Positions 35,701 to 48,850 of a DNA stretch of 64,000 nucleotides are shown in pieces (the stretch's first letter is position 1; the number at the start of each line of letters is the position of its first letter). Source of the DNA: Chamaelirium japonicum (lineage: Eukaryota; Streptophyta; Magnoliopsida; Liliales; Melanthiaceae); NCBI GenBank assembly GCA_947650365.1, contig CANTAL010000021.1, positions 1,116,001 through 1,180,000 on the forward strand, given 5' to 3'. The position numbers and the translations under genes are program-made. The notes beneath the pieces are model-generated. The model saw nothing but the letters and a program-made list of their open reading frames with translations. It searched no databases and was not told the origin of the DNA.

Positions 35701-38130
35701 AAGAAGGAATCTAAATTCCAAACCTTACTTCTGTCTTCATTTATTTGTCTATTCTTTTCTCTCTTCTTCTCTCTCTTCTGTGTAGTATTGGAATTTAGAT
35801 TCTTTCTTACTTCACACATTTACCCGTTGTAAATAGACTAGAGCAGGACTTCTTCTGTCTTCTCTGTTTATTTATCTTTCCTTTCTCTTCTTTTTTCTTC
35901 TCTCCCTTTTGTTTTTGTTTCATTCTTAATTAAATAATTATATTATTTAAATAAATTATTTATATAGAAGAGAGAAAAGAATAGAGAGATAAATGAAGAG
36001 AGAAGAGGATAAGAAGTCCTGCTCTAGTCTATTGGCTACGGGTATAGGTATGAAGTAAAAAGGAATCTAAATTCCAAAACTCCAAAAAAGAGAGAGAAGA
36101 AGAGAGAAGAGAAAGAAGAAGAGAGAGAAGAAAAGATAAAAGAACAGAAAGATAAACGAAGAGAGAAGAAGTCCTGCTCCAGTCCATTGGCCATAGGTAT
36201 AGGTGTGATGTAATAAGGAATCTAAATTCCAAAACATCACAAAAGAGAGAGAACATGAGGACAGACTTCTATTTAATTATTAAAACTAGAGAGATTTAAA
36301 TTATTTTAATTAGGTTCTCTTCTCTTTCCTCACAACATGTTATCAGCACGAACATGTCGAGCCCAACCGACCAGTCACTAGAAAATAAAGAAAGAAACGA
36401 AGACAGAAAAGAGAGAAAAAGAAAGAAGACAACGGAGAGATAAATAAAGAGAGAAGAAGTCATGCTCTAGTTCATTGGCCACGGGTATTGGTGTGAAGTA
36501 AGAAGGAATCTAAATTCTAAAACTTTACTTCTTAATATTTATACAAGCCCTTTAGGGTGGGGCACGTGTAATGGCTCTCTCTTTCTCCCATCTCATAACA
36601 CGTTATCAGCACGAACATGTCAAGCCCAGCCGACCAGTCAAAAGAAAATTGATAGATAAAAAAAGAAAGAAGAAAGAGAAAAAAAGATAAGAGAATAGAG
36701 AGATAAATGAAGAGAGAAGTAGTCCTACTCCAGTCCTTTGACCACGTGTATATGTGTGAAGTAAGAAGGAATCTAAATTCCAAAACTCTACTTCTGTCTT
36801 TGTTTCTATTTCCATTTTCTTATGACTGGTCGGCTGAGCTCGACATGTTCGTACCGATAATATATTGTGAGATGGGAGAAAGGGAGAGCCGTCAAACGTG
36901 CCCCATCCTATTAGGATCGAATATTATTTATTATTTATAGGATAAGCTTACTTAGGGCCTAAGTAATCTATGGGAAACCCTTATCCATGGGAAAAGAGAT
37001 AAGAGAATAGAGAGAATTAATTATATTATTGAGAAGTGGAGTTTTGAAACTTAGATTCATTCATACTTCACACCTATACCCGTGACCAATAGACTAGAGC
37101 AAAACTTCTTCTCTCTTCTTATTTCGTTTATCTCTCTATTCTATTCTCTCTTCTTCTCTCTCTTCTGTCTTTATTTCTCTCTTCATTTTCTTGTGATTGG
37201 TCGGCTGGGCTTGATATGTTCATGCTGATAACGTGTTGTGAGATTGGAGAAAGAGAGAGCGTCAAATATGCCCTATCATGTAGGGGTCATATAAATATTA
37301 AGAAGTTGAGTTTGGAATTTAGACTCCTTCTTACTTTACACCTATACCCGTGGCCAATGGACTGGAATAGGACTTCATTTCTCTTCTCTTTTCGTTTATC
37401 TCTTCTTTCTCTTCTCTCTCTTCTATCTATGTTTCTCTCTCCGTTTTATTTTCTCTCTTCTTCTCTTTTTTCTGTCTTCGTTTCTCTCTCTATTTTCTTG
37501 TGACTGGTAGACTGGGCTCGACATGTTTACACTGATAATGTGTTGTGATATGGAAGAAAGAGAGAGCCGTCAAACATGCCCCACCATAAAGGGGTCGTAT
37601 AAATATTGAGAAGTGGAGTTTGATATTTAGATTCCTTCTTATTTCACACCTATACCCCTGGCTAATGGACTTGAGCAGGACTTCTTCTCTTTTCGAGCTG
37701 ATAATATTACTATAATTTTTTTAATTAAATTAATTGTTTAATTAAATCGAAGAGAGTTTTGGAATTTACTATGATAATCATAATAACATTGAGATAATAT
37801 TATTGAGAAGTAGAGTTTTATAATTTAGATTCCTTCTTACTTCAAACCTATACCCATGATGAATGGACTGGAGCAGGACTTCTTCTCTCTTCTCTCTTCG
37901 TTTATCTCTCCGTTCTCTTCTTTTTTCTTCTCTCTCTTCTATCTTCGTTTCTCTCTTCGTTTTTTGTGACTGGTTGACTAGGCTCGATATGTTCGTGCTG
38001 ACAATATATTATAAGATGGGAGAAAGAGAGAGTCGTTAAATATACCCCACCCTAAAGGGGTCGTATATTATTTATAAGGTAAGCTTACTTAGGGCCTAAG
38101 TAATCTATGGGAAACCAAAATCCATAGGAG
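32710..38130 (-). repeat. Right arm of the large imperfect palindrome
   Basis: Reverse-complement counterpart of 24,040-29,690. A local excess of ~300 bp near 35,220-35,340 (AT-rich, with fold-back wording) explains the change in the coordinate sum from ~61.9 to ~62.3 kb. Beyond about 38,130 the match with sequence left of 24,040 is lost: the two sides carry different module types. Confidence 0.8.
33790..34640 (-). repeat. AT-rich module, reversed copy in the right arm
   Basis: Begins with the fold-back end (ATAGTATCAGCTTAAAGTTA) and ends AACTGTTATGCGATCGTTCG, then ATCCATCGTCGGATCTCTCC. It retains the AAGTAAAGAAGGAAGATGAG marker (complement of the CTTCCTTCTTTACTT marker of plus copies). Confidence 0.7.
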
Positions 38131-41100
38131 AAGAGAGAAGAGAATGGAGAGAGAAAAGATAGAAGAAGACCTACTGCAGTCCATTGGCCATGGGTATAGA
38201 TGTGAAGTAAGAAGGAATCTAAATTCCAAAACTCAACTTTTCAATATTTATACGACCCTGTTAGGGTGGGCCACGTTTGACGCCTCTCTCTTTCTCCCAT
38301 CTCACAACACGTTATCAGTACAAACATGTCGAACCCAACCGACCAGTTGCAAGAAAACTGAGAGAGAAACGAAGACAGAAGTTGATTTTTGGAATTTAGA
38401 TTCCTTCTTACTTTACACGTATACCCGTGGCCAATGGACTGGAGCAGGACTTCTTCTATTTTCTGTCTTCATTTATCTCTCCATTCTCTTCTCTCTTCTT
38501 TTCTTTTTTCTATGGAGTTTTGGAATTTAGATTCCTTCTTACTTCATACCTATATTTGTGGCTAATGGACTGTAGCAGGACTTATTTTCTCTTCTATCTT
38601 TGTTTAACTCTCTATTCTCTTCTCAATTATGTCTTTATTTATAATATAAAATATAAGTCTATTCTACTTAATTATTTAATTATCATAATTAATTAATTAA
38701 TATACATTGAGATATTCAATTTGGTTTTGAAATTATTGAAGTCCTGCTCGTGTCCATTTTTATTAATTTAAATAACTATTTAATATATTTAGATGTTGAG
38801 ATGATACTATTTTAAAATTATTTTAGGTTTCACATAGATTGTTTAGTCCCTAAGTAAGCTTACCCTATAAATAATTTATGACCCCTTTAGGGTGGGGCAC
38901 GTCTGACGGCTCTCTCTTTCTCCCATCTTATAACACGTTATCCGCACGAACATGTCGAGCCCAACTGACCAGTTATAAGAAAACGGAGAAAGAAATGAAG
39001 ACAGAGAAGAAAGAATAACAGAGAAGAGAACGAAGAGATAAATAAAGAGAGAAGTGTGAAGAAGTCCTACTCCAGTCAATTGGCTACGGGTATAGGTGTG
39101 AAGTAAGAAGGAATCTAAATTTCAAAACTCCATTTCTGTTTTTATTTTTCTGTCCATTTTCTTGCAACTGGTCGGCTGGGCTTAACATGTTCGTGCTGAT
39201 AACGTGTTGTGAGATGGGAGAAAGAGAGAGTCGTCAAACATACCTTATCCTAAAGTGGTCATATATTATTTATAGGGTAACCTTACTCTGGACCTAAGCA
39301 ATCTATGGGAAACCCTAATCCATAGGAGAAGAGAGAAGAGAATGGAGAAATTTAATTATATTATTAAGCAGTGGAGTTTTGGAATTTAGATTTCTTTTTA
39401 CTTCACACTAATACCCGTGGCGAATGGACTGGAGTAGGACTTCTTTTCTCTTCTCTCGTTGTTTATCTCTCTATTCTCTTCTCTCTTCTTTTCTCTTCTC
39501 ACAACACATTATCAGCATGAACACGTCGAGCCCAACCGACCAGTCACAAGAAAATAGAGAGAAAAACAAAGACCGAAGAAAGAGAAGAAAAGAGGAGAGA
39601 ACAGAAAGATAAACGAAGAGAGAAGAGATAAGAAGTCCTACTCCAGTCCAATAGCCAAGGGTATAGATGTGAAGTAAGAACGAATCTAAATTCCAAAACT
39701 CCACTTCTCAATATTTATACGACCCCGTTAGGGTGGGGAACATTTGATGTCTGTCTCTTTCTCCCATCACATAACACGTTATCAATACAACCATATTGAG
39801 TCTAGCTGACCAGTCATAAGAAAACGGAGAGAGACATGAAGACAAAAGTGGAGTTTTAGAATTTAGATTCCTTCTTACTTCATACCTATACCCATGGTCA
39901 AAGGACTGGAGCAGGACTACTTCTTTCTTCTCTCTTTATTTAACTCTCCGTTATAAGAAAACGGAGAGAAAAACGAAGACAGAAAAGAGAGGAGAACGGA
40001 GAGATAAACAAAGAGAGAAGAGAGAAGAAGCCCTGCTCCAGTCTATTAGCTACTAGTATAGGTATGAAATAAGAAGGAATCTAAATTACAAAACTCCAAT
40101 AAAGAGAGAAGAAGAGAGAAGAGAGTGGAGAGATAAATAAAGAGGGAATGGAGAAGAAGTCCTGCTCCAGTCCATTGGCCACAGGTATAAGTGTGAAGTA
40201 AGAAGGAAGCTAAATTCCAAAACTCCAATTTGTCTTTTTTTCTCTCTCCGTTTCCTTACGACTGGTCGGCTGGGCATGACATGTTCATGCTGATAACGTT
40301 TTGTGTGATGGGAGAAAGTAAAAGCCGTCAAACATGCCCCATCCTAAATGGGTCATATATTATTGATAGGGTAAGGGTTGTGAGATGGGAAAAAGAAAGA
40401 GCCATTAAATGTGCCTTACCCTAAAGAGGTCGTATATTATTTATAGGGTAAGCATACTTAGGGCATAAGCAATATATGAAAAACCCTAATCCATGGAAGA
40501 AGATAGAAGAGAACGGAGATATTTAATTATATTAATAAGAAGTGGAGTTTTAGAATTTAGATTCTTTCTTACTTCTCGCACCTATACCCGTGATAACTCT
40601 CTCTTTATCCCATCTCACTACATGTTATCAGCACGAACATGTCAAGCTCAGCTAACCAGTCATAATAAAATGGAAAGAGAAACGAAGATAGAAGAAAGAG
40701 GAGAAAAGAGAAGAGAACGGAGAAATAAATAATGAGAGAAGAGAAAATAAGTCCTGCTCCAGTCCATTAGCCACGGGTATAAACATGAAGTAATAAGGAA
40801 TCTAAATTCCAAAACTCTACTTCTCAATATTTATATGACCCCTTTAGTGTGGGGCACATTTGACAACTCTCTATTTCTTCCATCTCACAATACGTTATCA
40901 GTACGAACGTGTCTATCCTAGCCGACAAGTCACATGAAAGTAGAGAGAGAAATAAAAATAGAAGAGAGAGAAGTAGAGAGAAAAGAAGGGAGAGATAAAT
41001 AAAAAGAGAAGAGAGAAGAAGTCCTGCTCTAGTCCATTGGCCATGGGTATAGGTGTGAAGTTAGAAGGAATCTAAATTCCAAAACTTTACTTTGCAATAT

Positions 41101-43380
41101 TTATACGACCCTTTTAGGGTGGGGAATATTTGACGGCTCTATCTTTCTTCCATCTCATATCATGTTATTAGTACGAACATATCGAGCCCACTCGACTAGT
41201 CACAAGAAAACGGAGAGTGAAACGAAGGCAGAAGAGAGAGAGGAAGAGAGAAGAGAATGGAGAGATAAACAAAAAGAGAAAAGAGAAGAAGTCATGCTCC
41301 TATCCATTACCCACGGGTATAGGTGTAAAGTAAGAATGAATCTAAATTCCAAAACTCCACTTCTCAATAGTATCATCTCAACATTATTACGATTATCATA
41401 GTAAATTCCAAAACTCTTTTAATTTTAAATGATTAATTTAATTAAAAAAATTATAGTAATATTACTATGATAAGCATAATAACGTTGAGATAATACTGTT
41501 AAGAAGTAGAGTTTTGGAATTTAGATTCCTTCTTACTTCACACCTATACTCGTGGCGATAATTAATTAAATAAGTTAAATATTTATAGGGTAAGATTACT
41601 TAGAGACTAAGCAATCTATGGGAAACCCTAATCCATAAGAGAGATCCGACGATGGACAGCTATCTGATCGAAATAAATAAAATAAATAAGCAATCTCCTA
41701 TCTCACAATACGTTATCAGCATGAACATATCGAGCCCAGTCGACCAGTCACAAGAAAACAGAGACAAAAATGAAAACAGGAGAGAGAAAAGAAGAACGAA
41801 GAGAATGGAGAGATAAACGAAGAGAGAAGTAAGTTCTGCTCCAATCTATTGGCCATGGGTATAGGTGTGAAGTAAGAAGGAATCTAAATTTAAAAACTCC
41901 ACAGAAGAGAGAGAAGAAGAGAGAAGATAACGGAGAGATAAATAAAGAGAGAAGAGAGAATAAGTCCTGCTCTAGTCCATTGGCCACGGGTATTTGTGTA
42001 AAGTAAGAAGGAATCTAAATTCCAAAACTCTACTTCTTAATAATATAATTAAATCACTTTTTTCTCTTCTGTCTCTGTTCTCTTCTCTCTTCTCTCGTGG
42101 ATTAGGGTTTCTCATAGATTGCTTAGGCCCTAAGTAAGATTACCCTATAAATAATATACGACCCCTTTAGGGCGGGAAAAGTTTGACGACTCTTTCTTTC
42201 TCCGATCTCAGAACAAGTTATCAGCACGAACATATTGAGCCCAACCAACCAGTTATAAGAAAATAGAGAGAGAAACGAAGACAGAAGAGAGAGAAGAACT
42301 GAGAAGAGAACGGAGAGATAAACAAAGAGAGAAGAGAAAAGAAGTCCTGCTGGAGTTCATTGGCCATGGGTATTGGTGTGAAGTAAGAAATAATCTAAAT
42401 TCGAAAACTCTACTTCTCAATAATATAATTAAATCTCTCTATTCTGTTATCTCTTCTCTCATAGATTAGGGTTTCCTATAGATTGCTTAAGCCCTAAGTA
42501 AGCTTACCTTATAAATAATATATGACCCCTTTAGGTTGGGGCATGTTTCACGGCTCTCTCTTTCTTCCATCTTATAATACTTTCTCTATAAATAATATAT
42601 GACCCCTTTAGGGTAGGGTAGGTTTGATGGCTCTCTCTTTCTCCCATCTCATAACATGTTATCAGTACGAACATGTTGAGCCTCGCCGACCAGTCGCAAG
42701 AAAATTAAGAGTTAAATGAAGACAGAAGTGGAGTTTTGGAAATTAGATTCCTTATTACTTCACACCTATACCCGTGGCTAATAAACTAGAGCATGACTTC
42801 TTTTCTCTTCTCTCTTTATTTAACTCTCCATTCTCTTCTCACTTCTTCTCTCTCTTCTGTAGAGTTTTGGAATTTAGATTCTATCTTACTACACACCTAT
42901 ACCTATGGCCAATGGTTAGAGCAGGACTTCGTCTCACTTCTCTCTTCGTTATCTTTTCATTCTCTTCTCTCTACTTCTCTCTTGTCTATCTTTATTTCTC
43001 TTTCTATTTTCTTGTGACTGATCGGCTAGGCTCGACATGTTCATGCTGATAACGTATTATAAGATGAGAGAAAGAAAGAGCCATCACACATGCCCCACCC
43101 TAAAGGGGTCGTATAAATATTGAGCAGTAGAGTTTTAGAATTTAGATTCCTTCTTACTTTACACCTATACCTATGGCCAATGGACTAAAATAGGACTTTT
43201 TCTCTCTTCTCACTTCATTTATCTCTCCGTTATCTTTTCTCTTTTTCTTTCTCTTTTGTCTTTGTTTCTCTCTCCATTTTTTTGTGACTAATCGGCTGAG
43301 CTCGACATATTCGTGAAGATAACGTGTTGTAAAATGGGAGAAACAATAAGCCGTCAAACATACCCTACCCTTAAGGGGTA
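38130..43380. repeat. Array modules, mostly forward, with one AT-rich scar and one fold-back
   Basis: Forward leaders near 38,310, 38,940, 39,505, 39,780, 40,625, 40,895, 41,165, 41,715, 42,225 and 42,660; reverse near 39,185, 40,275, 43,040 and 43,305. At 38,620-38,860 there is a degraded AT-rich stretch. At 42,490-42,640 the TATA block is doubled. The rare variant GACCCCGTTAGGG or GACCCTGTTAGGG is shared by the modules at 38,255 and 39,720. No gene. Confidence 0.7.
41366..41502. repeat. Two-armed fold-back element
   Basis: Left arm TAGTATCATCTCAACATTAT, right arm ending ACGTTGAGATAATACTGTT. The interior has TTTAATTTTAAATGATTAAT. Flanked on the left by a forward module tail (CCACTTCTCAA) and on the right by a reverse one (AAGAAGTAGAG), so the inverted symmetry extends past the arms. 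Confidence 0.65.
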
Positions 43381-43384
43381 CTAT

Positions 43385-45410
43385 TAATATTGAGAAGTGG
43401 AGTTTTGGAATTTAGATTCCTTTTTACTTCACACCTATACCCATAGCCAATAGACAGGAGCAAGACTTCTTCTCTCTTATCTCTTTTTTTAACTCTCCGT
43501 TCTCTTCTCTCTCCTTCTCTCTCCATCTCTCTCTTCTGTCTTCATTTCTTTCTCTGTTTTTTTATGACTAGTCCATTGGGCTCGACATATTCGTATTGAT
43601 AACGTATTGTTAGATGGGAGATTACTTTTTTATTTTATTTATTTTAATTAATATTTCTTTAAATATTATAAAGTATATCGTTTCTTTAAATATTTAAATA
43701 GTACCATCTTAATATTATTATATAAATATTTAATTATGAAACATTTCATATTCATTAAATAATTTATATAAATTTATGTGCATAAAAAATATTTTATTTC
43801 TCTTCTTCTCTCTTTATTTATCTCTATATTCTCTTCTCTCTTCTTCTCTCTCTTCTGTCTTTGTTTCTTGTACCGTTATCTTGTGATTGGTTGGCTGGGC
43901 TCGACCCGTTCGTGCTGATAACATGTTGTGAGAAGAGAGAAGAAGAGAAAAGAGAACAGAGAGAACAATAAAGAGAGAAAAGAAAAAAAAGCCTTACTCC
44001 AGTCCATTCGCCATCGGTATAGGAGTGAAGTAAGAAGGAATCTAAATTTCAAAACTCCACTTCTTAATAATATAATTAAATATCTCCGTTCTTTTCTCTA
44101 TTCTCCCATGGATTAGGGTTTCCTATAGATTGCTTAGGCCTTAAATAAGCTTACCCTATAAATAAATACGACCCCTTTAGGGTGGGGCATATTTGATGGA
44201 TCTCTCTTTCTTCCATCTCATAATTCGTTATCAGTATGAACATGTCGAGCCCAGCTGACCAGTCGCAAGAAAACGAAGAGAGAAACGAAGATAGAAAAGA
44301 GAAGAGAACGGAAAGATAAATAAACAGAGAAGAGAAAAGAAATACTGCTACAGTCCATTCACCATGGGTATAAGTATGAAATAAGAATAAATCTAAATTC
44401 CAAAACTCCATTTCTCAATAGCATCATCTCAAAGTTATTATAATTATCATAGTAAATTCCAAAACTCTCTTTGTTTTAATTAAATAATTAATTTAATTCA
44501 AAAAATTATAGTAATATTATCAGTACGAAAAGAGAAAAAGTCCTGCTCCAGTCCATTGGCCATGGGTATAGGTGTGAAGTAAGAAAAAATCTAAATTACA
44601 AAAATCCACTTCTTAATATTTATATGATCCATTTAGGGTAGGGCACATTTGATGGCTCTTTCTTTCTTCTACCTCACAACACGTTATCAGAATGAACATA
44701 TTGAGCCCAACCTAACAGTCAAGTGAAAACAAAGAGAGAAACAAAGACAGAAGAGAGAGAAGAAGAGAGAAGAGAAAATAAAGAAAGAAACAAAGACAGA
44801 AGAGAAAAGAAGAGAGAAGAGAATAAAGAAATAAACAAAAGAAGAAGAAGTCTTGCTCTAGTCCATTAGCCACGATTAAAGATGTGAAGTAAGAAGGAAT
44901 CTAAATTCCAAAACTCAACTTCTCAATATTTATACGACCCCTTTAGGGTTGGGCATATTTAACGGCTCTCCCTTTCTCCTATCTCACAACACGTTATCAG
45001 TAGGAACATGTCGAGCCCAACCGACCAATCGTAAGAAAATAGAGAGAGAAACGAAGACAGAGGGAAGAGAACGGAGAGATAAACAAAGAGATAAGAGATA
45101 AGAAGTCATGCTCTATTCCATTGACCATGGGTATAAGTATGAACTAAGAATGAATCTAAATTCTAAATCTCCATTTCTGTCTTCGTTTCTCTCTCCATTT
45201 TCTTGCGACTGGTCGACTGGGCTCGATATATTCGTGCTGATAACTTATTGTGAGATGGGAGAAAGAGAGAGTCATCAAACGTGCCCCACCCTAAAGGGGT
45301 CGTATATTATTTATAGGGTAAGCTTACTTAGGACCTAAGCAATCTATGGAAAACCCTAATCCATTGGAGAAGTAGAAGAGAACTGAGAGATATAATTATA
45401 TTATTGAGAT
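43385..45410. repeat. Partial third copy of the 5-kb duplication
   Basis: Parallels 23,330-25,320. Shared: the rare TAGTCCATTGGGCTCGAC form of the leader block (43,568; 23,506), the AT spacer (43,615-43,800), the one-armed fold-back ending TTATCAGTACGAAAAG (44,518), the rare CAGTCAAGTGAAAAC form (44,718; 24,672) and a TCAACTTC linker (44,915; 24,871). Beyond ~45,030 it diverges from copy I. Confidence 0.75.
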
Positions 45411-46300
45411 GTAGAGTAGAGACATCAAACGTGCCCCACCCCAAAGGGGTCGTATATTATTTATAGGTTAAGCTTACTTAGGGCCTAAACAATCTATGAG
45501 AAACCCTAATCCATGGGAGAGATCCGACGATGGATAGCCATCTGATCGAACGATCTCATAGCATTTGTACTGTTTTAAATTTTTTTAAAGAAAAATATAA
45601 ATTATTTCTAAAATAAAAAATACAGGTGTGCCTTATCTTCCTTCTTTACTTACTATTATTTAATTAATTTATTTAGTTTAATAAATTAAATAGTTAAATG
45701 ATTAAATAAATATTTAATTATCTATATAATTAAATTATTTAAATAATTTATTTATTATTTAAATATTAAAATAAATAAATATTTATTTAATTATTTAAAA
45801 AAATATTAAGTTATTTAAAAAAATATTTTATTAATTATATATTTCATACTTTAATAAAATAATTTTTTAATTATTTAATTATAGAATAATTAATTTAAAA
45901 TATTATTTATTCAACTATAAAATAATTTAATAATTAAAATATTTATTCCTTTAAGCAAATTATCTGTTTAATATATTTTTAACTAAATAAGTTTTTAACT
46001 ATTTAAATTATTAACTAATTATTTAATTATTTTAAAATAAAATAATAATTATATAAATAACTAATAAAAAGAATTAAAAAATTAATTATATAAATAAATC
46101 ATTATTTATTAATATACTAATAATAAATAATTAAAATAATAAATTTAATTAAATAACTAGATAATTAAGTAATTAAATAAATTAATTAATTTACCAAAAA
46201 TATAATTATTAAATTATTAAATTATTTAAATAATTAATTTAATTTAAAAAATTATAATTATATTACTATGATAATCATAATAACTTTGGGATGATACTAT
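45410..46300 (+). repeat. Doubled reverse TATA block followed by a full AT-rich module
   Basis: 45,410-45,520 repeats the reverse TATA and telo-box block already present at 45,290-45,365, the same arrangement that precedes the modules at 21,885 and 27,305. The AT-rich module runs from ~45,525 (GATCCGACGATGGATAGCCA) to ~46,300 (GATGATACTATTGAG). Confidence 0.7.
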
Positions 46301-48330
46301 TGAGAAGTAGAGTTTTGGAATTTAGATTGTTCTTACTTCACACCTATACCTGTGGCGAATAGATTGGAGTAGGACTTCTTCTCTCTTCTCTTTTCGTTTA
46401 TCTCATCATTCTCTTCTCTTTTCTTTTCTCAATCGATTGTCAATGAATTTTTTGTAATAAAATTAATTTATATTTTTCTTTGAAAAATTTTAAAACAATA
46501 CAACTATTATGAAATCGTTCGATCGGATGGCAATAAATTGGATCTAGACTTCTTTTCTCTTCTATCTTTGTTTATATCTCTGTTCTCTTCTCTTTTCTTC
46601 TCTCTCTTTTTTCTTAGTTTTTCTCTCCGTTTTCTTGTGATTGATCGACTGGGCTCGACATATTCCTGCTGATAACGTATTATAAGATGGGAGAAAAAGA
46701 GAGTCGTTAAATATTCCCCATCTAAAGGGGTCGTATATTATTTATAGGGTAAGCTTACTTAGGGCCTAAGCTATCTATGGAAAACCCTAATCCATGGGAG
46801 AAGAAAGAAGAGAATGAAGAGACTTAATTATATTATTAAGAAGTAGAGTTTTGGAATTTAGATTCCTTCTTACTTCATACTTATACTCATTGCTAATAGA
46901 CTGGAGCAGGTCTTCTTCTCTCTTCTCTCATTGTTTATCTCTCTATTCTCTTCTCTCTTCTTCTCTCTCTTTTGTCTTTATTACTCTCTCTATTTTCTTA
47001 TAACTGGTTTGGCTAGGCTCGATATGTTCGTACTGATAAAGTATTGTGAGATGGGAGAAAGAGAGAGCCGTCAAATATGCCCCACCCTAAAGGGGTTGTA
47101 TAAATTTTTAAAAATGGAGTTTTGGAATTTAGATTCTTTCTTACTTCATACCTATATCCATGGCCAATGGACTAGAGCAGGACTTCGTCTCTCTTCTATC
47201 TTCATTTATTTCTCTATTTTCTTCTTTTTTCTTCTCTTTCTTTTGTGGAGTTTTGGAATTTAGATTCCTTCTTACTTCACACCTATACCCGTATAAGAAG
47301 AGACTATTGAAATAATTAATTCTCAGTTTTCTTCTTTCTTATGTCTTTGTTTCTCTTTTTGTTTTTTTATGACTGGTTGGCTGGGCAAGACATGTTCGTG
47401 CTGATAACATTTTGTGAGATAGGAGAAAGAGAGACCCGTCAAATGTGCCCTACCCTAAAGGGGTCGTATTTTATTTATAGGGTATGCTTACTTAGGGCCT
47501 AAGCAATCTATGGTAAACCCTAATCCATGGGAGAAGAGAGAAAAGAACAGAGAGATTTAATTATTTTATTGAGAAGTAGAGTTTTATAATTTAGATTCCT
47601 TCTTACTACATATCTATACCAATGGCGAATAGACTGGAGTAGGACTTCTACTCTCTTCTTTATTCATTTATCTATCTATTTTCTTCTCTCTAATTCTCTC
47701 TTCTATCTTCGTTTCTCTTTCTATTTTCTAATAATTGGTCGGTTGGGCTCGATATATTCATTCTGATAACGTGTTGTAAGATGAGAGAAATGGAGAGCCA
47801 TCAAATATGCCCTACCCTAATTTCCTTTCTTTTTGTTTCTCTTTCTGTTTATCTCCCTGTACTCTTCTCTTTTTTTTTCTCTCTTTTATCTTACTTTCTT
47901 TTTCTGTTTTCTTATGACTGGTCGGTTGGGCTTGACATGTTCGTGTTGATAACGTATTGTATGATGGAGAAAAAGAGAGCTATCAAATATGCCCCACCCT
48001 AAAGGGGCCATATAGATATTGAGAAGTAGAGTTTTAGAATTTAGATTATTCTTTACTTTACACTTATACCCGTGGTGAATAGACTGGAGTAGGACTTCTT
48101 CTCTCTTCATTTTTCTCTCTGTTCTTTTCTTTCTTCTTCTCTCTCTTCTGTCTTTGTTTCTCTCTCTGTTTTTTTGTGACTGGTCGGCTGGGCTCGATAT
48201 ATTCGTGCTGATAACATGTTGTGAGATGGGAGAAAGAGAGAGCCATAAAACGTGCTCCACCCTAAAGGGGTCATATATTATTTATAGGGTAAGCTTACTT
48301 AGGGCCTAAGCAATCTATGGGAAACCCTAA
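46300..48330 (-). repeat. Run of reverse-orientation array modules
   Basis: Reverse leaders near 46,655, 47,020, 47,390, 47,750, 47,935 and 48,195 with no forward leader: the longest single-orientation run in the field. At 46,440-46,540 a fragment of the AT-rich module (AAATCGTTCGATCGGATGG) is embedded in reverse. Confidence 0.7.
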
Positions 48331-48850
48331 TCCATAGGAGAGATCCAACAGTGGACAGCTATTTGATCGAACGATCTCATAACAGTTGTAATATTTTAAA
48401 TTTTTTAAAGAAAAATATAAATTATTTTTAACGCAAAACATTTGGGTGTGCCTCATCTTCCTTCTTTACTTCATATTATTTATTTAATTTAATAAGTTTA
48501 ATAAATTAAATAGTTAAATAATTAAATAAATATTTAATTATCTATATAACTAAATATTTAAATTATTTATATAATTTATTTAATATTTAAATATTAAAAT
48601 AAATAAATGTTAATTTGATTATTTAAAAAAATTTAAGTTATTTAAAAAAATATTTTATTATTTATATATTCAAAAATTAACTTATTATTTAAAAAATAAG
48701 TAACTAGTTATTAAATTATTATTTTATTTTATTACTTAATTAAATAATTAAATTTTTTTTTATTTCAATTAATATTTCATAACTTAATAAGAAAATTTTA
48801 ATTAATTAATTATATAACAAATTTATTAAATTTATTATTTTTTTAACTAT
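48330..48850 (+). repeat. AT-rich module truncated at its right end
   Basis: Starts GATCCAACAGTGGACAGCTA, keeps CAGTTGTAATATTTTAAATT and the CATCTTCCTTCTTTACTTC marker, and breaks off near 48,850 directly into a reverse module (CTTCTCTCTCTTTTGTATTC). Confidence 0.65.

Noticed and set aside
38144-38530. Open frame of 128 codons and many of 60-124 codons throughout 2.7-52.5 kb
   Set aside because: All are translations of the array modules, occur on both strands at once, change frame between copies and begin with the same repeat-derived words. Purine-rich tracts simply contain few stops in some frames. No domain or gene context.
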